Position numbers and translations under genes: made by a program. A stretch of 64,000 nt of DNA from Pseudomonas cichorii. Its GTDB lineage: Bacteria; Pseudomonadota; Gammaproteobacteria; Pseudomonadales; Pseudomonadaceae. The DNA lies in the NCBI RefSeq assembly GCF_003700275.1, contig NZ_RBRE01000017.1, positions 124,001 through 188,000 of the forward strand. The letters are read 5' to 3'. The notes below the pieces were generated by a model. That model did no database searches. It worked only from the letters and a program-made list of their open reading frames with translations, and was not told the origin of the DNA. Of the stretch, positions 44,445 to 52,438 are shown in pieces (within the stretch, counting starts at the first letter, position 1; each line of letters starts with the position of its first letter).

Positions 44445-45335
44445 ATGGCTACGCCCCATGAGCATTACTACGTTCCGGCCCAAAGCAAATGGCCGATCAT
44501 TGCCACGCTGGCCTTGCTGGTCACGATGTTTGGCCTGGGCACCTGGTTCAATGACCTGAAGGCGGCACGGCCCGAGTCCAACGGGCCGTTGATCTTTTTC
44601 ATCGGCGGACTGCTGGTGGCCTACATGATGACCGGCTGGTTCGGCACGGTCGTCAAGGAAGGCCGGGCCGGCTTGTACAGCGCGCAGATGGACCGTTCGT
44701 TTCGCTGGGGCATGGCCTGGTTCATCTTTTCGGAAGTGATGTTCTTCATGGCGTTCTTTGGCGTGCTGTTTTATGTGCGCGTCTGGACTGGTCCCTGGCT
44801 GGGCGGCGAGGGCGCCAATGGCATCTCGAACATGTTGTGGCCGAACTTTCAATTCCAGTGGCCGCTGCTCGATAACCCGGACCCGAAACTGTTCCCGGCA
44901 CCCAAAGGCGTCATCGACCCGTGGCATCTGCCGCTGATCAACACCGTGCTGCTGGTCAGTTCCAGCGTCACCATCACCTTCGCGCACCATGCCTTGAAAA
45001 AAGCCCATCGCACTGCACTGAAAGGCTGGCTGGCGGTGACCATTGTGCTGGGGTGCAGCTTTCTGTTCCTGCAGGTCGAAGAGTACGTGCATGCCTATCA
45101 GGAGCTGGGCCTGACCCTGGGCTCGGGCATCTATGGCGCGACTTTTTTCATGCTGACCGGGTTTCACGGCGCTCACGTCACCATCGGCACGCTGATCCTG
45201 GCGGTGATGCTGCTGCGGATTCTGCGCGGACACTTCGACGCCGAGCAGCAGTTTGGCTTCGAGGCGGCGAGTTGGTACTGGCACTTCGTCGATGTGGTGT
45301 GGGTGGGCCTGTTCATCTTTGTCTATGTCTTGTGA
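44445..45335 (+). CDS. coxC: Cytochrome c oxidase subunit III
   Basis: Subunit III supports proton and oxygen access to the aa3 oxidase. The 296-residue, seven-helix protein shows FRWGMAWFIFSEVMFFMAFF, the helix pair MLTGFHGAHVTIGTLILAVM and the C-terminal ASWYWHFVDVVWVGLFIFVY. AAGGAGA lies before the ATG at 44445. Its stop lies 5 bp from the stop of the opposite-strand DUF2909 gene. Confidence 0.96.
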   Translation: MATPHEHYYVPAQSKWPIIATLALLVTMFGLGTWFNDLKAARPESNGPLIFFIGGLLVAYMMTGWFGTVVKEGRAGLYSAQMDRSFRWGMAWFIFSEVMFFMAFFGVLFYVRVWTGPWLGGEGANGISNMLWPNFQFQWPLLDNPDPKLFPAPKGVIDPWHLPLINTVLLVSSSVTITFAHHALKKAHRTALKGWLAVTIVLGCSFLFLQVEEYVHAYQELGLTLGSGIYGATFFMLTGFHGAHVTIGTLILAVMLLRILRGHFDAEQQFGFEAASWYWHFVDVVWVGLFIFVYVL

Positions 45336-45340
45336 AGCCA

Positions 45341-45544
45341 TTACCAGTTCACATGTGAAACCAGCTGGCCGCTGTAGAAGCCCCAGGCAATCAGCGCCAG
45401 CGTCAGAGAGGCCAGGATGACCCGCAGGGTCAGGACCTTGAGCAGGCGGGTCGACTGGTTGTCGTCCTTGATCAGAAAGAACAGGCCGCTGAACAGGCAG
45501 GTCACGGTGGCCGCCAGCATAAGAACAATCGCTGCTTTGAGCAT
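45341..45544 (-). CDS. DUF2909 twin-transmembrane protein
   Basis: This 67-residue protein has two membrane segments (MLKAAIVLMLAATVTCLFSG, VILASLTLALIAWGFYSGQL) joined by a short basic loop. It matches DUF2909, a family found in oxidase loci. It is on the opposite strand between coxC and surf1, so surf1 must have its own promoter in the 74-bp divergent gap. GGAGTC precedes the ATG. Its role in oxidase assembly is inferred from position only. Confidence 0.87.
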   Translation of the reverse strand: MLKAAIVLMLAATVTCLFSGLFFLIKDDNQSTRLLKVLTLRVILASLTLALIAWGFYSGQLVSHVNW

Positions 45545-45618
45545 GAGAAGACTCCAGGAGCAATCGCGATGGTGCAATGGAGTATAGGCAGGGCCATACC
45601 GCCAGAGCGGACGACAGG

Positions 45619-46365
45619 ATGAAGCGCTCGATCCGCCGTTCGGCGCCTGTACTGCTGGTTCTGGCATTGCTGCCACTGCTGGTCATGCTCGGTTTCTGGC
45701 AATTGGACCGGGCCGCAGAAAAGCGCGGGATTCTCAGCCATTACGCCGAACGCCAGGCGGCCGAGCCGGGCGATAGCGCCCTGATGCTGGAGGCCGAAGA
45801 CGCTGCCTACCGACGGGTACACCTGCAGGGCTATTTCGATGCGGCCCATAGCCTGCTGCTCGATAACAGTACCCGTGACGGCAAGGCCGGTGTCGAGCTG
45901 CTTCAGCCGTTCATGGACCAGCCCAGCGGGTTATGGCTGTGGGTCAACCGTGGCTGGTTGCCCTGGCCGGATCGCCGCTCACCTCCGCTATTCACCACTC
46001 CAGACCAGCCGCAGGCGCTGAATGCCCGGATCCATGTGCCGCACGGCGAGGGCTTTCAACTGCATACCGATGCGCCGACTGAAGCGTGGCCAAGACTGGT
46101 GACGGTCGTCATGCCGGACAGGCTCTGGGGAGAGCTGGGGCGCAAAGGTTACGCCCATGAATTACGCCTTGAGCCAGGCAACGCAGCGTATCGCGTCGAC
46201 TGGCCGGTGGTGGCGATGGAGCCGCAGAAACACGTGGGCTACGCCGTGCAGTGGTTCGCTCTGGCTACGACCTTGCTCGGCCTCTGCCTGTATCGGGTCT
46301 GGCACCACAGAAAAACCCGGGAGAAGAGCAATGGGAACCGCCATGAACCCCGTCGGCGTATCTGA
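45619..46365 (+). CDS. SURF1-family oxidase assembly protein
   Basis: SURF1 (Shy1) helps insert heme a into subunit I. The 248-residue protein has N- and C-terminal membrane segments (about 9-27 and 215-232) flanking a periplasmic domain with LGFWQLDRAAEKRGILSHYA and LWLWVNRGWLPWP. It overlaps the start of the SCO-like gene by 35 bp. It is divergent from the DUF2909 gene. Confidence 0.92.
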   Translation: MKRSIRRSAPVLLVLALLPLLVMLGFWQLDRAAEKRGILSHYAERQAAEPGDSALMLEAEDAAYRRVHLQGYFDAAHSLLLDNSTRDGKAGVELLQPFMDQPSGLWLWVNRGWLPWPDRRSPPLFTTPDQPQALNARIHVPHGEGFQLHTDAPTEAWPRLVTVVMPDRLWGELGRKGYAHELRLEPGNAAYRVDWPVVAMEPQKHVGYAVQWFALATTLLGLCLYRVWHHRKTREKSNGNRHEPRRRI

Positions 46366-46915
46366 GCTTCGCAGGCGACGTCGAGGGCGCCTGCAGTTGC
46401 TGGTGTTGTTGCTGCTGGCCATCGGGCCCATGATCCTGGCCACTTGCATGTATCGACTCAACTTCTGGATACCGGACGGCCGCAGTTATCACGGCCAGTT
46501 GATCGGCAACGGGCAAAGCCGCACCGACCTTGGCGTACAGGCCGACGAGCAGCGCTGGCAACTGCTGGTCAGCGCGCCCCGCCAGTGCACTGCCGATTGC
46601 CAGCATCTGGTCTATCTGGCGCGGCAGATCCACACCGGCCTGGGCCGCGACGCCCATCGCGCCAGCCATGCCCTGGCCACAGCGCTAACGCTCGATGGCG
46701 AATATGTCGGGAAACTTCAGCAGGAATATCCACAGCTACAGCGCTATGCGCTGGATGTTGGCCGCTACCGGAAGCTTGCACCGGAGCTCGATGCGCCAAT
46801 GCTCTGGATCGTCGATCCCCACGGCAATCTGGTGTTGCGTTACGACGCAGGGGTCAAGGGCAAGGAATTGCTCAACGATCTGCGCCAGCTCCTGAAACTG
46901 TCGAACATCGGATAA
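46331..46915 (+). CDS. SCO-like thioredoxin-fold membrane protein
   Basis: The 194-residue protein has a basic N-terminus and one membrane segment (about 22-41). Its periplasmic domain has C-x3-C (PRQCTADCQHL, about 86-90) and the C-terminal WIVDPHGNLVLRYD. This resembles SCO copper chaperones with a shifted motif (CTADC versus CPDIC in the downstream SCO). It probably takes part in copper or thiol handling during oxidase assembly. Its first 35 bases overlap surf1 and GGGAGAAG precedes the ATG. Confidence 0.82.
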   Translation: MGTAMNPVGVSELRRRRRGRLQLLVLLLLAIGPMILATCMYRLNFWIPDGRSYHGQLIGNGQSRTDLGVQADEQRWQLLVSAPRQCTADCQHLVYLARQIHTGLGRDAHRASHALATALTLDGEYVGKLQQEYPQLQRYALDVGRYRKLAPELDAPMLWIVDPHGNLVLRYDAGVKGKELLNDLRQLLKLSNIG

Positions 46916-46927
46916 AGGGAGGTCGCC

Positions 46928-47986
46928 ATGACCAGACCCGGATTTCGTATCGCCTTGTTGGCCACGCTGCTGGCGTTGTTCGTAGTGCTACTCGGGGCCT
47001 ATACCCGGCTTACTCATGCCGGCCTGGGTTGTCCTGACTGGCCGGGTTGTTACGGATTCATAAGCGTGCCCGCCAGCGACCGGCAACTGGCCCATGCGCT
47101 GTTGCACTTCCCGGGCTCGCCGGTGCATGTCGAGAAAGGCTGGAGCGAGATGATCCATCGCTACTTCGCAGGCGGGCTGACCCTGGCAATTGCATGGTTG
47201 GCGATACAGGCCTGGCAGCGTCGAAAACTGAGCGGACAGCCGCTGAAACTGCCGCTGTCGCTGCTGGGTGTGGTGCTGCTCCAGGCAGCCTTCGGCATGT
47301 GGACTGTGACCCTCAAACTCTGGCCGCAAGTTGTCACGGCGCATCTGCTGGGCGGTGTGGCGACCCTGAGTCTGCTGTTCCTGCTGACCCTGCGTTTGAG
47401 TGGCGCCCTCGCGCCATTGCCGCAAGTGCCCGCGCGCCTGCGCCGCTGGGCAGCACTCGGGCTGCTGCTGGTTACGTTGCAGATCGCGCTGGGAGGTTGG
47501 GTCAGTGCCAATTATGCAGCGCTGGCCTGCACTGATGTGCCCACCTGCCAGGGCCAATGGTGGCCGGATACCGACTTCACCAATGGCTTTCATCTGACCC
47601 AGCACATCGGTCCCAACTATCTGGGCGGCAAGCTCGACAACGAGGCACGTACCGCGATCCATCTGAGCCACCGCGTCGGAGCGTTGTTGGTGACAGGCAC
47701 GCTGCTGAGCCTGGCCTGGCAACTCAAGCGCGCCGGACTCAAGGGAATGGCGAGCGGCTTGTTACTGGCGCTGGGCATGCAGATCGCTCTGGGCATCGGC
47801 AATGTGCTGCTGCACCAGCCGCTGTCCCTGGCGCTGGCCCATAGCGCGGGCGGTGCGGGCCTTATGTTGACGCTGATATTGATCAATTTTCGTACACGCA
47901 CGGCCTTCAGCCGAAAACCGCACAGGCTGGATCGCGCCAGTCTGCCGATACCCTGGACCACCCTGAAAAAGGACACCCTGCGATGA
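46928..47986 (+). CDS. ctaA: Heme A synthase CtaA
   Basis: CtaA (Cox15) oxidises the C8 methyl of heme o to make heme a for the aa3 oxidase. The 352-residue, eight-helix protein has heme-ligand histidines in EMIHRYFAGGLTLAIAWLAI, TAHLLGG, HLTQHIG and HLSHRVGALLVTGTLLSLAW. Its stop overlaps the ctaB start by four bases. GGGAGGTCG lies before the ATG. Confidence 0.95.
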   Translation: MTRPGFRIALLATLLALFVVLLGAYTRLTHAGLGCPDWPGCYGFISVPASDRQLAHALLHFPGSPVHVEKGWSEMIHRYFAGGLTLAIAWLAIQAWQRRKLSGQPLKLPLSLLGVVLLQAAFGMWTVTLKLWPQVVTAHLLGGVATLSLLFLLTLRLSGALAPLPQVPARLRRWAALGLLLVTLQIALGGWVSANYAALACTDVPTCQGQWWPDTDFTNGFHLTQHIGPNYLGGKLDNEARTAIHLSHRVGALLVTGTLLSLAWQLKRAGLKGMASGLLLALGMQIALGIGNVLLHQPLSLALAHSAGGAGLMLTLILINFRTRTAFSRKPHRLDRASLPIPWTTLKKDTLR

Positions 47987-48876
47987 GCGTATTGAGCCGC
48001 AATGGTCAGGCGGTATGGCGTGATTACCTTGAGCTGACCAAGCCCAGAGTCGTGATGCTGATGTTGCTGACCTCGCTCGTCGGCATGTTGCTGTCCAGCC
48101 ACAGCAGCATTCCCTGGACTGTCCTGCTGTTCGGCAATCTGGGGATTGGCTTGTGTGCCAGTAGTGCAGCGATCATCAATCATGTAGTGGACCGGCATAT
48201 CGATGCGCTGATGACACGCACGCATGAACGGCCGCTTGCCCAGGGACGAATTGCCCCGGAAAGCGCCTTGATCCTGGCCTTGCTGCTGACCCTGCTCGGC
48301 CAGTTTCTGCTGCTGGCGTTCACCAACCCGCTGACCGCCTGGCTGACTCTGGCATCGTTGCTGGGCTATGCAGTGATCTACACCGGCTTTCTGAAGCGCG
48401 CAACGCCGCAGAACATTGTCATCGGCGGGCTGGCCGGAGCTGCGCCGCCCTTGCTCGGCTGGGTGGCCGTGACCGGGCAGATCAGCGCAGAACCCTTGTT
48501 GCTGGTGCTGATCATCTTCGCCTGGACCCCGCCGCACTTCTGGGCCCTGGCGATTCATCGCAAGGCCGACTATGCCAGGGCCGGTGTTCCGATGCTGCCG
48601 ATCACCCATGGCGAGCACTACACCAAACTGCATATCGTGCTGTATACCTGCATCCTGTTCGCCGTCAGCCTGCTGCCCTATGTGATTCACATGAGCGGCC
48701 TGACATACCTGTTTTGCGCCCTGTTGCTGGGTTTGCGCTTCCTGCACTGGAGCCGGGTGCTGTACCGTGGCACTCGACCGCACGCGGCCATCGACACCTT
48801 CAAGTACTCTATCTATTACTTGTTGCTGCTGTTCATAGCCCTGCTCACCGATCACTACCTACTGCCGAAGCCATGA
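47983..48876 (+). CDS. ctaB: Protoheme IX farnesyltransferase (heme O synthase)
   Basis: CtaB (CyoE-type) adds a farnesyl group to heme b to give heme o, the substrate of CtaA. The 297-residue membrane protein has the prenyltransferase motifs NHVVDRHIDALMTRTHERPL (aspartate-rich, about 66-85) and the YTGFLKRATPQNIVIGGLAG region. A second motif is ALAIHRKADYARAGVPMLPI. It overlaps ctaA by 4 bp and the next SCO gene by 4 bp, showing tight coupling of heme and copper steps. Confidence 0.95.
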   Translation: MSVLSRNGQAVWRDYLELTKPRVVMLMLLTSLVGMLLSSHSSIPWTVLLFGNLGIGLCASSAAIINHVVDRHIDALMTRTHERPLAQGRIAPESALILALLLTLLGQFLLLAFTNPLTAWLTLASLLGYAVIYTGFLKRATPQNIVIGGLAGAAPPLLGWVAVTGQISAEPLLLVLIIFAWTPPHFWALAIHRKADYARAGVPMLPITHGEHYTKLHIVLYTCILFAVSLLPYVIHMSGLTYLFCALLLGLRFLHWSRVLYRGTRPHAAIDTFKYSIYYLLLLFIALLTDHYLLPKP

Positions 48877-49505
48877 CCCGAAACCAGAAAACCGTATTTA
48901 TCCTTGTCGCTATCGTGGCCTTGATCCTGGGCCTGACCCTCAATCGCGCGCTGTCCGGCAAAGGTGCGGGCGATCAGACGGCCCTGATCGATGCGGGGAT
49001 TATCCTGCTGCCGCAAAGCCGCAACCTGCCTGATCTGAAGATGCTCGACCAGAACGGCGAAACGGTCGTCATGAATCAGTTGAAGGACAAGTGGACGCTG
49101 CTGTTCTTCGGCTACACCTTCTGCCCGGACATCTGCCCGACCACCCTGGCGCAGATCCGCCAGATCAAGAGCGAGCTGCCCAAGGACGTGGTCGGCAACC
49201 TGCGTGTGGTGCTGATCAGCGTCGATCCAAACCGCGATACGCCGCAGCAGCTCAAGCAATACCTGGGTTATTTCGACAAGGAATTCGTTGGCCTGACCGC
49301 TTCGGTAGCGGACCTGCAGAAGCTGGCCAATGCGGTGAGCATTCCGTTCATTCCTGCCGATACCAGCAAGCCGAACTACACCGTTGACCACAGCGGAAAC
49401 CTGGCACTGCTGGGGCCGGACGGCACTCAGCGAGGGTTCATTCGCGCACCGTTGAGCAGCCAGAAGCTGGTGGTGCAATTGCCAGGGTTATTGCAGAGGA
49501 AGTGA
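48873..49505 (+). CDS. SCO copper chaperone for CuA
   Basis: SCO (PrrC/Sco1-type) delivers copper to the CuA site of CoxB. The 210-residue protein has an N-terminal membrane anchor (about 9-27). The thioredoxin fold has the C-x3-C motif in YTFCPDICPTTLAQI (about 82-96) and a conserved histidine region in NYTVDHSGNLALLGPDGTQ. Its ATG overlaps the ctaB stop. A composite REP element starts 3 bases after its stop. Confidence 0.95.
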   Translation: MTRNQKTVFILVAIVALILGLTLNRALSGKGAGDQTALIDAGIILLPQSRNLPDLKMLDQNGETVVMNQLKDKWTLLFFGYTFCPDICPTTLAQIRQIKSELPKDVVGNLRVVLISVDPNRDTPQQLKQYLGYFDKEFVGLTASVADLQKLANAVSIPFIPADTSKPNYTVDHSGNLALLGPDGTQRGFIRAPLSSQKLVVQLPGLLQRK

Positions 49506-49507
49506 GT

Positions 49508-49600
49508 GCAGAAGCGGATTCATCCGCGAAGAAGGCATGACAGACGACAAATATTTATCGAATGTACTGGCCTTTTCGCGGATCAATCCGCTCCCACAGG
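49508..49600 (+). repeat. Composite REP element
   Basis: GCAGAAGCGGATTCATCCGC, GAAGAAGGCAT, GACGACAAATATTTATCGAA and TGTACTGGCCTTTTCGCGGA then TCAATCCGCTCCC match the copy at 58471 along about 88 bases, including the non-palindromic spacer. It lies at the 3' end of the sco gene. Confidence 0.88.
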
Positions 49601-49617
49601 GGGGCAGCGTGTTTTGA

Positions 49618-50391
49618 TCAGAACGCTGGAACCACGGCGCCTTTGTACTTCTCGACGATGAACGCCTTCACTTCAGGGCTGTTCAGCGCAGCAACCAGTT
49701 TCTTGATGCCGTCGGAATCCTTGTTGTCCGGGCGGGCAACCAGAATGTTGGCGTAAGGCGACTCGGCACCTTCGATCACCAGCGCATCCTTGGTTGGATC
49801 GAGCTTGGCGCCCAGCGCGTAGTTGGTGTTGATCAGCGCCAGATCGACCTGAGTCAGCACGCGCGGCAGGGTGGCAGCTTCCAGCTCACGGAACTTCAGG
49901 TTTTTCGGGTTGCTCGCCACATCCTTGGGCGTGGCCAGGATGCTGGTCGGGTCCTTGAGGGTGATCAGACCGGCCTTGGCCAGCAGCAGGAAGGCACGGC
50001 CTTCGTTGGTTGCATCGTTTGGCAGGGCAACGGTTGCACCGCTTGGCAGGTCTTCCAGTTTCTTGAACTTGTCCGAGTAGGCGCCAAACGGCTCTACGTG
50101 AACCTTGGCAACGGTAACCAGATTGGTACCCTTGCCCTTGTTGAACTCATCCAGGTACGGTTGGTGCTGGAAGAAGTTGGCGTCCAGACGCTTTTCGGCA
50201 ACCTGTACGTTCGGCTGGATGTAGTCGGTGAAGACCTTGACCTTCAAATCAACACCTTCCTTGGCCAGGACCGGTTTGACGAACTCCAGGATCTCGGCAT
50301 GCGGGACGGCCGTGGCCGCGACGCTCAGGGTTTCGTTGGCCTGCGCGGACAATGCTGTAACGGCAGCAAATACGGCCAGTAGTTTTTTCAT
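49618..50391 (-). CDS. metQ: Methionine ABC transporter substrate-binding protein
   Basis: The 257-residue NlpA-family protein binds D- or L-methionine in the periplasm. It has a cleavable-type signal (MKKLLAVFAAVTALSAQANE) without an obvious lipobox cysteine. The mature part has KVFTDYIQPNVQVAEKRLDA and VEPFGAYSDKFKKLEDLPSG. It is the last gene of metNIQ on the minus strand. AAAGGAG lies before the ATG. Confidence 0.93.
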   Translation of the reverse strand: MKKLLAVFAAVTALSAQANETLSVAATAVPHAEILEFVKPVLAKEGVDLKVKVFTDYIQPNVQVAEKRLDANFFQHQPYLDEFNKGKGTNLVTVAKVHVEPFGAYSDKFKKLEDLPSGATVALPNDATNEGRAFLLLAKAGLITLKDPTSILATPKDVASNPKNLKFRELEAATLPRVLTQVDLALINTNYALGAKLDPTKDALVIEGAESPYANILVARPDNKDSDGIKKLVAALNSPEVKAFIVEKYKGAVVPAF

Positions 50392-50445
50392 GCAACAGCT
50401 CCTTTAAGAGGCCCGCACACAGCAGGCCGTTACCCACAAATTCGG

Positions 50446-51120
50446 TTAGCGATGAGTGAAATGCGCAACCAGTCGGTCACCGATGGTTTGCAGGATCTGC
50501 ACCAACACCAACAGCAATACGACTGTCACGAACATCACATCGTTCTGGAAACGCTGATAACCATAACGGATCGCCAGGTCACCCAGCCCGCCTGCACCCA
50601 CGGCACCGGCCATGGCAGTGAAGGACACCAGCGCAATGGCGGTCACGGTAATCGCCGCCAGGATGCCGGGGCGCGCCTCGGGCAACAGCGCCTTGAGGAT
50701 GATCTGCCGGGTGGTGGCGCCCATGGCCTGGGTCGCCTCGATGATGCCCTTGTCCACTTCACGCAGGGCGGTTTCCACCAGCCGGGCGAAGAATGGCGTA
50801 GCACCGGCAATCAGCGGCGGCAGCGTCCCCAGAATCCCCAGTGACGTGCCGGTGATGATTTCGGTCAGCGGCATCATCACGATCAGCAGGATGATGAAGG
50901 GCAGGGCGCGCAGCATGTTGACGATCAGCCCGACCGTCGCATACAGCTGCTTGTGCTCCAGCAACTGGCGCGGCGAGGTCAGGAACATCAGCACGCCCAG
51001 CGGCAGGCCCAGCAGGATGGTGAAACCCAGCGAGACACTGAGCATGATCAGGGTATCGCCGGTAGCGAGCCAGATTTCATACCAGTCGACGTTGGAAAAC
51101 AGACTCAGGAAAGCGTCCAT
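50446..51120 (-). CDS. metI: Methionine ABC transporter permease
   Basis: The 224-residue permease has five membrane segments and the EAA-type loop MGATTRQIILKALLPEARPG that contacts the ATPase. It shares one base with the metN stop (TGATG), so translation is coupled. It sits between metN and metQ. Confidence 0.94.
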   Translation of the reverse strand: MDAFLSLFSNVDWYEIWLATGDTLIMLSVSLGFTILLGLPLGVLMFLTSPRQLLEHKQLYATVGLIVNMLRALPFIILLIVMMPLTEIITGTSLGILGTLPPLIAGATPFFARLVETALREVDKGIIEATQAMGATTRQIILKALLPEARPGILAAITVTAIALVSFTAMAGAVGAGGLGDLAIRYGYQRFQNDVMFVTVVLLLVLVQILQTIGDRLVAHFTHR

Positions 51121-52127
51121 CAGCGCAGCACCTCCATATGAACGTCAGCGGCGGTGAAGCGAGCGAAGGCAGCGTCCATGTCGCCGCCGGTAATCGCCAG
51201 GGTCAGTTGCCCGTAAGGCGTGTCCTTGATGCGGTCGATACGACCGGCCAGGATGCTGTAGTCGACGCCGGTTTCCCGGGCGACCGTGCCCAGCAGCGGC
51301 GCGTAGGTCGCATCGCCCTGGAAGGTCAGGCGCACGATGCGGCCCTGGACGTGAGCGAAGTCGTCACGCTGCTCGTTTTCGTCGACCTGCTCGTGCTCCT
51401 GCACGAAGCGTTTGGTGGTCGGATGCTGCGGATGCAGGAACACATCGGCCACATTGCCCTGCTCGACGATCACCCCGGCGTCCATCACCGCGACCTGGTC
51501 GCAGACACGACGGATCACATCCATCTCGTGAGTGATGAGCACGATGGTCAGTTTCAGTTCGCGATTGATCTCGGCCAGCAACTGCAACACCGACGCGGTG
51601 GTCTGTGGGTCCAGGGCGCTGGTGGCTTCATCGCACAGCAGGATCTTTGGCTTGGTGGCCAGGGCCCGGGCAATCCCGACCCGCTGCTTTTGCCCGCCGG
51701 ACAATTGCGCAGGGTATTTTTTGGCGTGGGCAGACAGCCCGACGCGCTCCAGCAACTCTGCCACTCGCTGATCGATCTGGCTGCGAGGCATATCGCCCGC
51801 CAGGGTCAGCGGCATGGCAACGTTGTCGGCCACGGTCTTGGAAGCCAGCAGATTGAAGTGCTGGAAAATCATCCCGACCTGCTGGCGAAAGCGCCGCAGG
51901 CCATCGGCGTCGAGGGCCGTGACATCTTCGTCATCAACCACGATCTGCCCGCCACTCGGGGTTTCGAGGCGGTTGATCAGGCGCAGCAGAGTACTTTTGC
52001 CGGCACCGGAATGGCCGATCAGGCCGAATACCTGGCCGTCTTCGACACGCAGGCTGGTGGGATGCAGGGCCGGTATTTCCTTGCCTGCAACCCGATAAGT
52101 TTTGTGGACGTTATGAAACTCGATCAC
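51120..52127 (-). CDS. metN: Methionine ABC transporter ATP-binding protein
   Basis: The 335-residue ATPase has Walker [19 protein letters not shown], the signature [15 protein letters not shown] and Walker [16 protein letters not shown]-terminal NIL/ACT-like domain (about 265-335, [20 protein letters not shown]) binds methionine and inhibits transport when it is plentiful. The start is a GTG at 52127. It leads the metNIQ operon and is divergent from katE across 311 bp. Confidence 0.95.
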   Translation of the reverse strand: MIEFHNVHKTYRVAGKEIPALHPTSLRVEDGQVFGLIGHSGAGKSTLLRLINRLETPSGGQIVVDDEDVTALDADGLRRFRQQVGMIFQHFNLLASKTVADNVAMPLTLAGDMPRSQIDQRVAELLERVGLSAHAKKYPAQLSGGQKQRVGIARALATKPKILLCDEATSALDPQTTASVLQLLAEINRELKLTIVLITHEMDVIRRVCDQVAVMDAGVIVEQGNVADVFLHPQHPTTKRFVQEHEQVDENEQRDDFAHVQGRIVRLTFQGDATYAPLLGTVARETGVDYSILAGRIDRIKDTPYGQLTLAITGGDMDAAFARFTAADVHMEVLR

Positions 52128-52438
52128 GGAGCGAACCTTGTGGGGGCGCGTTAAAAAATCAGCGCAGTGGCCGGGCAGCCACTTGCTTCGTTACCTCGGC
52201 AGGATAAGCCGGGCGCGCATTTTAGCCTGTCCCGACAGTGCTGCTTAGCATTTATTTGCTCGCTTACATGCTCAATTGGCATAACGCGACCGGTGGTGCC
52301 AATGCCGCTGAAATTTACTGAACGGCACTTTGCCTCACGGGTCACTCTTTAAACACCGTGATTCCCCTGGCTTGCCAAGGGAGTTTGATCATAGAGCCCG
52401 GCATGCAAGCCAGGCCTGGGAATAAGGAGTCGTACCCG
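52128..52438. other. metNIQ/katE divergent intergenic region
   Basis: This 311-bp region contains ATTGGCA (52275-52281) and TGCCAAT (52297-52303), an inverted repeat that could be an operator or a hairpin in the katE leader. No SAM-type riboswitch was recognised before metN. No gene was found. Confidence 0.5.

Noticed and set aside
52128..52438. SAM-sensing riboswitch upstream of metN
   Set aside because: None of the usual conserved elements was recognised by eye, and the metN GTG follows with only a short leader.
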